Shown here in pieces: positions 1 to 6,612 of a DNA stretch of 16,034 bases. The first letter of the stretch is position 1, and each line of letters starts with the position of its first letter. The notes under the pieces were generated by a model. That model ran no database searches and was not told where the DNA came from. It saw only the letters and a program-made list of their open reading frames with translations. Position numbers and translations under genes: made by a program. The DNA lies in NCBI GenBank assembly GCA_937942205.1, contig CALDFO010000236.1, positions 1 through 16,034 on the forward strand, in the 5' to 3' direction. Source of the stretch: an uncultured Alphaproteobacteria bacterium (GTDB taxonomy: Bacteria; Pseudomonadota; Alphaproteobacteria; Micropepsales; Micropepsaceae).

Positions 1-602
1 AACAGCAGGGCGGCGATGATGCCCATGGTTTTTTGGGCATCGTTGCCGCCATGGCCCAGGCTGTAGGCGCTGGCCGACAGGAACTGGACATGACGGAACA
101 GCTTGTCGGTCTTGTAGGGCGACGCCTTGAGGAAGGTCCAGGAGACGAACAGCACCAGCGCCAGCGCCAGCACGAAGCCGGTGGCGGGCGACAGCACGAT
201 GGCGGCGACGGTCTTGCCCAGCCCCTGCCACACCACGGCGTCGAAACCGGCCTTGCAGACGCCCGCGCCCACCAGCCCGCCGATCAGGGCGTGCGAGGAG
301 GAGGAGGGGATGCCCGCCAGCCAGGTCACCACATTCCAGACGATGGCGCCCATTAGCGCCCCGAAGATCACCTGGTCGGAGATGATGCTGGGCGCCACGA
401 TGCCGGTGCCGATGGTGTTGGCCACATGCAGGCCGAAGATGGTGAAGGCGATGAAGTTGAAGAAGGCCGCCCAGGCCACCGCGTAGCGCGGCGCCAGCAC
501 GCGGGTGGAGACGATGGTGGCGATGGAATTGGCCGCGTCATGCAGCCCGTTGAGGAAGTCGAAGATCAGCGCGACGGCGATCAGGATGATGATCAGCGTC
601 AT
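1..602 (-). CDS. pit: PiT-family inorganic phosphate permease, N-terminal part (cut by window edge)
   Basis: Integral membrane carrier for low-affinity uptake of phosphate, usually as a metal-phosphate complex, driven by cation symport. About 200 N-terminal residues are visible, read from an ATG at 600-602. The first helix carries the PiT signature region (FDFLNGLHDAANSIATIV), with a Ser-rich SSSSH stretch near residue 105. The second signature (GHGGNDAQKTMGI) lies close to the window edge. Hydrophobic segments alternate with short loops as in PiT carriers. The gene starts 6 nt after the stop codon of the DUF47 gene on the same strand, with no strong Shine-Dalgarno sequence, so translational coupling is likely. 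The DUF47-Pit pairing is a recurrent bacterial operon. The C-terminal half is outside the window. Confidence 0.93.
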   Translation of the reverse strand, partial: MTLIIILIAVALIFDFLNGLHDAANSIATIVSTRVLAPRYAVAWAAFFNFIAFTIFGLHVANTIGTGIVAPSIISDQVIFGALMGAIVWNVVTWLAGIPSSSSHALIGGLVGAGVCKAGFDAVVWQGLGKTVAAIVLSPATGFVLALALVLFVSWTFLKASPYKTDKLFRHVQFLSASAYSLGHGGNDAQKTMGIIAALL

Positions 603-608
603 GAGGGG

Positions 609-1253
609 TCAGACCTGCTCGATGACGATGCCGCTGATGCGATTGGCGACATCCTCGAAGCGGTCCACCACTTTTTCCAGATGATCATAGATCTCGTTGC
701 CGACGATGAAGCCCATGGCGTCGCCGCCCCGGTGCTTGAGGAACAGGGCCTTGATGCCCTGGTCGTTGAGTTCGTCGGCCTGTTCCTCCAGGCGGGTGAT
801 CTCCTCGGTGATGGCGTTGATGCGGCCCACATTGTCGCGCAGCGATTCCAGCAGGGCCACCGCCTCCACCGTCAGCTCGGCGCAGCGCAGGATGATGTCG
901 GCCATCTGGCGCATGTGCAGCTCGAAGCTGCTGACCTCGAACAGGGTGATCGCCTTGGCGGTCTTCTGCATCTGGTCGATGGCGTCGTCGAGCTGGCCGA
1001 TCAGTTCCTTGATGTCGCCCCGGTCGAAGGGGGTGATGAAGGAGCGGCGCACGCTGAGAAGTACCTCGCGGGCGATGTCGTCGGCCTGATTCTCATGGGC
1101 GACGACGCGGGCGCAGGCGGTGGTGACGCCGGGGCCGCCTTCCAGCATGTCGCGCAGCGCCACGGCCCCGTCCACCAGGGTACGGGCATGGTTGTTGAAA
1201 AGACCGAAGAACTTGTCTTCGCGCGGCATCAGGGCCTGGAAGAAGCGCAGCAC
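609..1253 (-). CDS. DUF47 / PhoU-like accessory protein of the phosphate permease
   Basis: Cytoplasmic, mostly alpha-helical protein of 214 residues, the usual DUF47 size; members resemble PhoU and are thought to modulate the adjacent Pit carrier. The family N-terminus (RFFQALMPREDKFFGLF) is recognisable, as is the conserved block LTVEAVALLESL. The start chosen is a GTG at 1251-1253 because AAGGGGG sits 6 nt upstream and because the family begins with a hydrophobic LRFFQ motif; the internal ATG at residue 10 is less likely. The open frame continues far upstream to about 1655, but that part is the antisense of the PQQ gene and is not coding. It ends 6 nt before pit. A TTGACG hexamer at 1304-1309 on this strand could be a -35 element, but no good -10 follows at normal spacing. 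Confidence 0.92.
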   Translation of the reverse strand: MLRFFQALMPREDKFFGLFNNHARTLVDGAVALRDMLEGGPGVTTACARVVAHENQADDIAREVLLSVRRSFITPFDRGDIKELIGQLDDAIDQMQKTAKAITLFEVSSFELHMRQMADIILRCAELTVEAVALLESLRDNVGRINAITEEITRLEEQADELNDQGIKALFLKHRGGDAMGFIVGNEIYDHLEKVVDRFEDVANRISGIVIEQV

Positions 1254-1341
1254 GAAGAACCCCCTTATTTGACGGGCACTGCTTGCTATGGCCGCCCCCG
1301 CGACGTCAAGCGCGCCTCCAGGAAACCTGAAAAAACCAGTG

Positions 1342-1379
1342 AAATCAAAAGAATAGGGGCGCCGCTCGCGCGGCGCCCC
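1342..1379 (-). terminator. Intrinsic terminator of the CHRD-PQQ operon
   Basis: A perfect 10-bp GC-only stem (GGGGCGCCGC at 1356-1365 with GCGGCGCCCC at 1370-1379, loop TCGC) is followed, in minus-strand sense, by the T-rich run TATTCTTTTGATTT. It begins about 28 nt downstream of the PQQ dehydrogenase stop codon and ahead of the DUF47 gene, so it separates two same-strand units. Confidence 0.85.
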
Positions 1380-1407
1380 CGGTTCCGGCGTCGCTTTATC
1401 TGTCCGT

Positions 1408-3669
1408 TCAGTCCGGCAGACCGAAGACAAACAGGTTGTAGCCGTTGGGCGGGCGCTTGACCTCGCGCAGCAGCGTGCTCGGCTTGAGCTGCGGGCTGCC
1501 GCCGCCCAGGCCGGTGGTGACGGCGATATACTGCTTGCCGCCGACCATGAAGCTGATCGGATAGCCCTGCACCGTGGTGCCCAGGCGGGTGGTCCACAGC
1601 GTCTTGCCGTTGCGGGTGTCCACCGCGCGGAAGACGCGGTCGAAGTCGCCGACAAAGGCCAGGTTGCCCTTGGTGGAGACCACGCCCGTCAGGAAGGGCG
1701 ACCGCTGCTGGAACGACCAGAGCGGCTTCAGATCCCTGGCCCGATAGGCGGACAGGCGGCCGTTATTGCCGTCGGTGCCCGGCATCTCGAAGTAGGTCTG
1801 CGAGCCGTTGCCCAGCATGAACACGCAGCTCTGCGACAAGGGAATGATCAGCGCGTCGCTGGGCTGGTGATAGCTGGTGGCCTGCCAGTCATGGCCGCCC
1901 TGCGGGCCGGGGCAGGACGACAGCCACTGGTCCACCTTCTGGTCCTTGATGTCCTGGCGATAGACCACCTTGCCGGTCTTCTCGTCGAAGCCCGCATAGA
2001 CGTTCTGGAACACCGTCTGCTTGGCGCCCAGGAACTTGCCGGTGGTGCGGTCCAGCTTCCACAGGATGCCCGCCTTGCCGATGGTCAGCAGCGACTTCTC
2101 GCCCCCGTGATCCACCAGCACGCGCTCGAATACCTCGTCCAGGTCGAGCGATTCGCCCGGCGCGTGGTTGTAGGCCCATTTCAGCTTGCCGGTGTCTGCG
2201 TCCAGGGCGACGGTGGAGTTGGCATAGTCCGTCGCGCCGTCACCGGAACCGCGCAGGTCGCGCCGCCAGGGCTTGGCCTGGGCGGTGCCCCAATAGGTGG
2301 TGTTGCTGGACGGATCGTAGGTGCCGGCGATCCAGGTCTCGCCGCCCTTGCGCTCATTGTCCGGCAGGCCGCCCCAGGTGTTGCCGCCCTTTTCGCCGGT
2401 CAGCGCGACGGTGCGGAAGATCCAGTCGCGCTTGCCGGTCTTGGCGTCATAGGCGCTGATATAGCAGTGATTGTCGTCACCCTTGCGGCCGCAATTGGTC
2501 ATGCCGACCAGCACGCGGCCGTTGATGATGATCACGCCGCCGGTCGAACCGCCGAACATGGCGCCATTGCCGTTGGGGATCGGCTTTTCGTCGGTGATGT
2601 GGGTCTTCCACACTTGCTTGCCGGTGCGCGCGTCCAGGGCATAGACATAGCCCTGGGGCGTGTTGACATAGATGTTGGTGCCCCACAGGCCCATGGCGCG
2701 CGTCTCTTCGGTGGACGGGCCGGGGCCGGGCTGGCGCGGCGGCGGGCCCAGGCGGTTTTCCCACAGCAGTTCGCCGGTCTTGGCGTCCAGCGCCTGCACG
2801 GTGTTGCCGGTGCCCCAGACATAGAGAATGCCGTCATGCACCAGCGGCGTGATCTCCAGCGTGCCGTTCTCCGGCAGCGACCACATCCATTTGAGCTGCA
2901 GCGACTTGACGTTCTCCGGCGTGATCTGGTCCAGCGGGCTGTAGCTCCAGCCCTGATAGTTGCGCCGGTACATCAGCCATTCGCCGTCCGGCGGATTGCG
3001 CAGCATCTCGTCGGTCACGGGCGTGTAGTTCTGGATGTTGCCCTCCACCGTCAGACCCGGCTTGGTGGAGACGGTGAAGCGGCCCGGATCGGGAATGCGC
3101 GCGCCGGCCATGGCGCGGGCGAACAGGCTGCCCTGCGGCTGCGCGTTCCCGTCGCCCGGTCCGTTGGCCGGAGCGGATTCCTGGCGGCCCGCCGTCTGGG
3201 CGGTGGCGCCCGTATTGCCTGCGGCGGGCTTCGGGGCCGCTATCAGCGTCACCTTGCCGGTGGCGACCGAGGCGATGGTCACCGCCGTGGTGGGCGTGAA
3301 AGCGGTGGTGCCCGCCTTGGCGCCGTTCACCGCCAGGATATAGCTGACGATGTCGGTATACTGCTTCTGGCTCAGGCTGCCGCCCGCGCCCGCCGGCATG
3401 GTGGCGGCGATCTTGCTGTAGAGCTGCGCGGTGCTGCGGTTCTTCCAGGCGCCCATGAAGGCGCTGCCCGCCAGGGCCGGGGCGTCGTTGGTGCCCGCCA
3501 GGTCCGGCAGGTGGCACATGGCGCAGGCGTCGGCATAGGCCTGATGGCCCGCATCCACCTGCGCCTGGGTGAAGGGTCCGGCCGCGTTCTGGCCGACGGC
3601 GCTGGCGCCCCACAGGCCGATGCCGGCCAGGGTGGCTGCCGTAACGAGCAAACCTGTTTTCTTACGCAT
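1408..3669 (-). CDS. Exported PQQ-dependent dehydrogenase with N-terminal cytochrome c domain
   Basis: Predicted periplasmic quinohaemoprotein of 753 residues that would oxidise an alcohol-type substrate with PQQ and pass electrons through its own haem. Order: signal peptide (1-26), one cytochrome c domain with CAMCH at 49-53 and a likely axial Met91, an Ala/Gln-rich linker (about 145-185), then a PQQ beta-propeller (about 220-750) with repeated AxDxxTGxxxW motifs, SCPGPQGGHDW at 585-595 and Cys393/Cys402 and Cys586/Cys615 that could form disulfides. Haem-first order is the reverse of classical quinohaemoprotein alcohol dehydrogenases and is, from memory, the order reported for polyvinyl-alcohol dehydrogenases; the substrate here cannot be read. 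Metal-site motifs deviate: GTAQAKPW (461-468) replaces the usual GTGNPxPW, while D509-x-D511 is kept. GAGGA lies 9-13 nt before the ATG. It follows the CHRD gene by 29 nt. Confidence 0.9.
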   Translation of the reverse strand: MRKKTGLLVTAATLAGIGLWGASAVGQNAAGPFTQAQVDAGHQAYADACAMCHLPDLAGTNDAPALAGSAFMGAWKNRSTAQLYSKIAATMPAGAGGSLSQKQYTDIVSYILAVNGAKAGTTAFTPTTAVTIASVATGKVTLIAAPKPAAGNTGATAQTAGRQESAPANGPGDGNAQPQGSLFARAMAGARIPDPGRFTVSTKPGLTVEGNIQNYTPVTDEMLRNPPDGEWLMYRRNYQGWSYSPLDQITPENVKSLQLKWMWSLPENGTLEITPLVHDGILYVWGTGNTVQALDAKTGELLWENRLGPPPRQPGPGPSTEETRAMGLWGTNIYVNTPQGYVYALDARTGKQVWKTHITDEKPIPNGNGAMFGGSTGGVIIINGRVLVGMTNCGRKGDDNHCYISAYDAKTGKRDWIFRTVALTGEKGGNTWGGLPDNERKGGETWIAGTYDPSSNTTYWGTAQAKPWRRDLRGSGDGATDYANSTVALDADTGKLKWAYNHAPGESLDLDEVFERVLVDHGGEKSLLTIGKAGILWKLDRTTGKFLGAKQTVFQNVYAGFDEKTGKVVYRQDIKDQKVDQWLSSCPGPQGGHDWQATSYHQPSDALIIPLSQSCVFMLGNGSQTYFEMPGTDGNNGRLSAYRARDLKPLWSFQQRSPFLTGVVSTKGNLAFVGDFDRVFRAVDTRNGKTLWTTRLGTTVQGYPISFMVGGKQYIAVTTGLGGGSPQLKPSTLLREVKRPPNGYNLFVFGLPD

Positions 3670-3698
3670 CTTGTTCAGTCCTCGACGAATGGGTGTGA

Positions 3699-4214
3699 TC
3701 AGCGCGACGGCACGTCATACTGCGGCAGGAACCAGTGGTCCTGCTGCGGCACGCCCGGCCCGGCATAGGTGTATTTGGGGAACAGCCAGCCCCACAGGGT
3801 GCCCTTGGGGCCCCAGGGATATTCGTCGGGCGCCTTCTCGCTGTTGATCTGCACATACAGCTTGCCGGTCCGCAGCGCCTGCGCCTGCGCGCCGGTCAGC
3901 TTGATGGTGCCGGAGATGGTGCCGCTGCTGGCCTTGGTCACGTCCAGGGTGAATATCTGCGCGCCCGGCACGCCCGCCACGGGGCTGGTATGAATGGAGG
4001 CTTCGGTGGCGCTGGACGGCATGTCGCGGAAGGTGCCCTTCACGGTCAGGGTGTTGCCGTCGGTGGTGGCGGTGACTTCGCCGCGCCCGCCGATCACCGT
4101 CTTGGTCTCGTCGTCCAGCGGCATGGGGCCGAGGTTGGTCTGATAGTCCGCGGCGAAGGCGGGGGCCGCGATGAGCCCCGCCACAAGCGCCAGCATTCCG
4201 AATTTGAATGTCAC
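3699..4214 (-). CDS. Secreted CHRD-domain protein
   Basis: Small exported protein of 171 residues with a clear Sec signal peptide (hydrophobic core LALVAGLIAAPAFA, probable cleavage after AFA at about residue 21). Residues about 30-135 fit a CHRD domain: a central SIHTSP motif, an FTLDVT strand, the SSGTISGTIKLT segment and a late GKLYVQINSEK strand corresponding to the usual YVNIHT motif. The C-terminal 40 residues are rich in Trp, Pro and Tyr and look like a separate tail. The start is GTG at 4212-4214, supported by GAAGGAGT 7 nt upstream. CHRD domains are beta-rich and of unclear biochemical role in bacteria. Being first in a two-gene operon with the PQQ enzyme suggests it serves that enzyme, for example in docking, substrate presentation or stability; this is inference. 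Confidence 0.85.
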   Translation of the reverse strand: MTFKFGMLALVAGLIAAPAFAADYQTNLGPMPLDDETKTVIGGRGEVTATTDGNTLTVKGTFRDMPSSATEASIHTSPVAGVPGAQIFTLDVTKASSGTISGTIKLTGAQAQALRTGKLYVQINSEKAPDEYPWGPKGTLWGWLFPKYTYAGPGVPQQDHWFLPQYDVPSR

Positions 4215-4292
4215 GAGTGAACTCCTTCAAGTGAATCAGGGGCAGGTGAAATCAGTGGACGGCGCGCGCCGGGGCAGGGCCGGTGACAGGGC

Positions 4293-4352
4293 TTAGGACA
4301 AGTCCTGTGACGGCCGCCCGCGCAGCGGACAGGCCGGATTGGCTGTTTGCAT
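4293..4352 (-). CDS. Candidate 19-residue leader peptide upstream of the CHRD-PQQ operon
   Basis: An ATG at 4350-4352 follows a near-ideal Shine-Dalgarno sequence (GGGAGGAG, 5 nt spacing) and opens a 19-codon frame MQTANPACPLRGRPSQDLS ending in TAA at 4293-4295. The stop codon overlaps a palindrome (AGGAC-AA-GTCCT, 4295-4306). The CHRD start codon lies about 78 nt further downstream. A well-translated short ORF followed by dyad symmetry ahead of an operon is the layout of leader-peptide regulation. No family is recognised, and the single Cys and paired Arg residues do not identify the signal. It could be chance; conservation would decide. Confidence 0.4.
   Translation of the reverse strand: MQTANPACPLRGRPSQDLS
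4295..4306. promoter_or_regulatory. Palindrome between leader ORF and CHRD gene
   Basis: AGGACAAGTCCT is a perfect 5-bp dyad with a 2-nt centre, nested inside a wider ACAGG (4286-4290) / CCTGT (4304-4308) inverted repeat. It may be an operator or part of an RNA switch with the overlapping leader ORF. No regulator family can be named. Confidence 0.3.
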
Positions 4353-4456
4353 TGACGCTCCTCCCGAACCCTTCTTAGCGAGGGTTTGAGCGGGCGCACC
4401 CTAGCAGCGGGGGGGCGGAGGAGCCAGCGGCGCAAGGTCCCTTTCTGTCGCGACGG

Positions 4457-5443
4457 TCAGCCGCCCGGCGCGTGGAGGTCCGCCAGTATGCCATAAGATT
4501 TGCGCCGCGCCGCAGCATCGAAGATCTGGCTGGTTACCATCAGTTCATCCGGCCGGTGCGCCGCGATGAAATCCGACAGCGCGGCGGCGGCGCGGGCGGG
4601 GTCCCCCACGATGGCGCAGCGCAGCACATGGCTGACCGTCGCCGCCTGGCGCGGCTCCAGACGATCCTCATAGCCGGGCAGCGGTGGCGGCAGTGGACCG
4701 GGCCGGCCGGTTCGCAAGTTCACCACCGCCTGCTGCACCGAGGTGAACAGCAGCCGGGCTTCCTCGTCGCTGTCGGCCAGGCAGGCGTTCAGCCCCAGCA
4801 TCACATACGGCGTCTGCAGCCAGCGCGAGGGCCGGAACTGCTGGCGGTAAAGCTGGACCGCGACGGTGAGGTCGTCGGGCGCGAAGTGCGAGGCGAAAGC
4901 ATAGGGCAGCCCCAGCGCAGCGGCGAGCTGCGCGCCGAAGTGACTCGATCCCAGAATCCACACCGGCACCTTCGTGCCCGCGCCCGGAATGGCGCGCACC
5001 GCCTGGTCCGGCGCGGGATCGTCGAGATAGGCCAGCAGCGCCTGCACGTCCTGCGGGAAATTTTCCGCGTTGCCGGTGCGGCGCAGAGCCAGCGCGGTAC
5101 GCGGATCGGTGCCGGGGGCACGGCCCACGCCCAGGTCGATGCGGTCGGGGAACAGCGAGGCCAGGGTGCCGAACTGCTCGGCCACCACCAGCGGCGCATG
5201 ATTGGGCAGCATGATGCCGCCCGCGCCGACACGGATGGTGCGGGTGCCGCCCGCGACATGGGCGATGGCCACCGCCGTCGCGGCGCTGGCGATGCCCGGC
5301 ATGTTGTGATGCTCGGCCAGCCAGTAACGGCGATAGCCCAGCGCCTCCACATGGCGCGCCAGCTCCAGACTTTCCTGCAAGGCGGCGCGCGCGTCGCTGC
5401 CCTGCTTGATGGGAGACAGATCGAGAACCGAAAGCGGAATCAT
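4457..5443 (-). CDS. LLM-class flavin-dependent oxidoreductase (bacterial luciferase-like)
   Basis: Cytoplasmic FMN-dependent monooxygenase-like TIM-barrel protein of 328 residues, normal for the YhbW/MsnO8-like branch of the luciferase-like family. Family marks in order: [14 protein letters not shown] at the N-terminus, the [18 protein letters not shown] block (about 37-54), [26 protein letters not shown] split around residues 70-95, [17 protein letters not shown] (about 98-114), and WILGSS near residue 162, which matches the flavin-site region of the family. The substrate cannot be inferred. The start ATG at 5441-5443 matches the family N-terminus; the upstream Shine-Dalgarno sequence is weak. 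It is divergent from the lytic transglycosylase gene. No terminator is seen before the leader of the CHRD operon on the same strand, so read-through is possible. Confidence 0.9.
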   Translation of the reverse strand: MIPLSVLDLSPIKQGSDARAALQESLELARHVEALGYRRYWLAEHHNMPGIASAATAVAIAHVAGGTRTIRVGAGGIMLPNHAPLVVAEQFGTLASLFPDRIDLGVGRAPGTDPRTALALRRTGNAENFPQDVQALLAYLDDPAPDQAVRAIPGAGTKVPVWILGSSHFGAQLAAALGLPYAFASHFAPDDLTVAVQLYRQQFRPSRWLQTPYVMLGLNACLADSDEEARLLFTSVQQAVVNLRTGRPGPLPPPLPGYEDRLEPRQAATVSHVLRCAIVGDPARAAAALSDFIAAHRPDELMVTSQIFDAAARRKSYGILADLHAPGG

Positions 5444-5506
5444 GCGGTCAAGGTGGGCTTTTGCGCGCAGCTTTCAAGCGCGCCACCGCAAGCGCAGGAT
5501 TTTGCA

Positions 5507-5520
5507 GGAACTTTTGTTCC
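5507..5520. promoter_or_regulatory. GGAAC-N4-GTTCC palindrome in a divergent intergenic region
   Basis: A perfect 5-bp dyad with a TTTT centre lies between the divergent oxidoreductase (start 5443) and transglycosylase (start 5643) genes. The core GAAC-N4-GTTC is the LexA box form of Gram-positive bacteria, not the GTTC-N7-GTTC form typical of Alphaproteobacteria, so the cognate protein is unknown. It is placed to act as a shared operator. Confidence 0.3.
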
Positions 5521-5587
5521 GCGGGCGATGTCTTGAAATCGCCGCACTGTGCTTTTACTCCCCGCGCCCAGGCAGGGGCCTGCATCC

Positions 5588-5620
5588 GAAATCTGGACCG
5601 TTGGGTCCGGATTTCTTCTT
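5588..5620 (+). terminator. Terminator-like hairpin in the leader of the lytic transglycosylase gene
   Basis: GAAATCTGGACC (5588-5599) pairs with GGTCCGGATTTC (5604-5615) across a GTTG loop: 12 pairs including one G-U, followed by TTCTT. On the opposite strand no T-run follows, so the orientation is plus. No plus-strand gene lies upstream, and the transglycosylase ATG is only 22 nt downstream, so it is either an attenuator of that gene or the 3' end of a short leader RNA. A smaller hairpin (CAGGC-AGGG-GCCTG) lies just before it. Confidence 0.45.
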
Positions 5621-5642
5621 GAGCGTCCCGATACCCGGCACA

Positions 5643-6554
5643 ATGAAACAGACCTTACTGACACCCGACACCGCGCTTGTGTCCGAGTCCCGATCCGCCG
5701 CCGCCGATATGCCCGCGCGCGGCTTCCTGCGCGTCCTGATGCTGGGCGGTCTGCTGGTCGCCGGGGCGCTGGCGGCGCAGAACGCCAGCCAACAGACATT
5801 CCGGCAAGAGGCGGTGCGTCCGCCGCGTGCCGCGCCGGTGCGCATGACGTCGTCACTGGCCACCCCATCGGTCTTTGATAGGGAAGCCGCCCTGACGCCG
5901 CGCCAGCTGCTGGACCGCTGGGACGACCATGTCACCGAGGCGTCCCAACGCTTCAAGGTGCCCAAGCCCTGGATCCGCGCCGTGATGGCCCGCGAAAGCG
6001 GCGGCCGCACCATGCTGGGCGAAGGCCAGCCCATCGTCAGCCGCGCGGGCGCCATCGGCCTGATGCAGGTCATGCCGGATACCTATGCCGAGATGCGCGC
6101 CGAGCACGGGCTGGGCGGCAATCCCTTCGACGCCCGCGACAATATCCTGGCGGGCACGGCTTATCTGCGCTGGCTGCACAAGCGCTATGGCTATCCGCAG
6201 ATGTTCGCCGCCTATAATGCCGGGCCGGGCCGCGTGGACAGCCAGCGCGTCCATGGCGGCCGCCTGCCCGCCGAAACCCGCGCCTATGTCGGCGGCATCA
6301 CCCGCGTGCTCGATCCCCATGGTTCACGCCATAGTCTGCATCTGGCGGATGCGGGCGGCGACACCATCCGCGTGACCCGCCCCGATGGCGGCACCGTCAC
6401 CATCGATGTGGGCCAGGTCACCGGCATCCGCGCCGCCCTGCCGGGCGAGTTCGCGCCGGGGGTGCAGACGGTCCTGACCCTGGGCAAGAAGAGCCAGGGC
6501 ATCCGCGAAAGCGTCACCGTCGCCACCGCGGCGATCCAGGCCGGCGGCGGCTGA
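5643..6554 (+). CDS. Membrane-anchored SLT-type lytic transglycosylase
   Basis: Peptidoglycan-cleaving enzyme of 303 residues that would cut MurNAc-GlcNAc bonds in the periplasm. A short cytoplasmic N-terminus is followed by one membrane segment (about 28-45, LRVLMLGGLLVAGALAA), a linker, then the goose-lysozyme-like SLT domain (about 85-225). Catalytic Glu118 sits in ARESGG; downstream motifs GAIGLMQVMP (136-145), NPFDARDNILAGTAYL and YNAGPGRV (191-198) are intact. A C-terminal segment (about 230-303, DTIRVTRPDGGTVTIDVGQV) is not part of SLT and is not recognised. ATG 5643 is chosen because the frame upstream overlaps the leader hairpin and then the opposite-strand oxidoreductase; its Shine-Dalgarno sequence is poor. 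The metallopeptidase gene follows after 58 nt without a terminator, so the two may be cotranscribed. Confidence 0.9.
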   Translation: MKQTLLTPDTALVSESRSAAADMPARGFLRVLMLGGLLVAGALAAQNASQQTFRQEAVRPPRAAPVRMTSSLATPSVFDREAALTPRQLLDRWDDHVTEASQRFKVPKPWIRAVMARESGGRTMLGEGQPIVSRAGAIGLMQVMPDTYAEMRAEHGLGGNPFDARDNILAGTAYLRWLHKRYGYPQMFAAYNAGPGRVDSQRVHGGRLPAETRAYVGGITRVLDPHGSRHSLHLADAGGDTIRVTRPDGGTVTIDVGQVTGIRAALPGEFAPGVQTVLTLGKKSQGIRESVTVATAAIQAGGG

Positions 6555-6612
6555 GTGCTGGCCTGATCGCGTTTCCCCGCTACTATCGCCGCCACACAAG
6601 GCGGAGATGGCG

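Noticed and set aside
1867..3768. 633-codon open frame on the plus strand
   Set aside because: It is antisense to the PQQ dehydrogenase, whose motifs are unmistakable. The translation is a low-complexity Gly/Ala/Val/His mix, a common shadow in GC-rich DNA.
5406..5642. Upstream extension of the lytic transglycosylase frame
   Set aside because: It overlaps the divergent oxidoreductase start and the leader hairpin, and would bury the membrane anchor behind about 80 unrelated residues.
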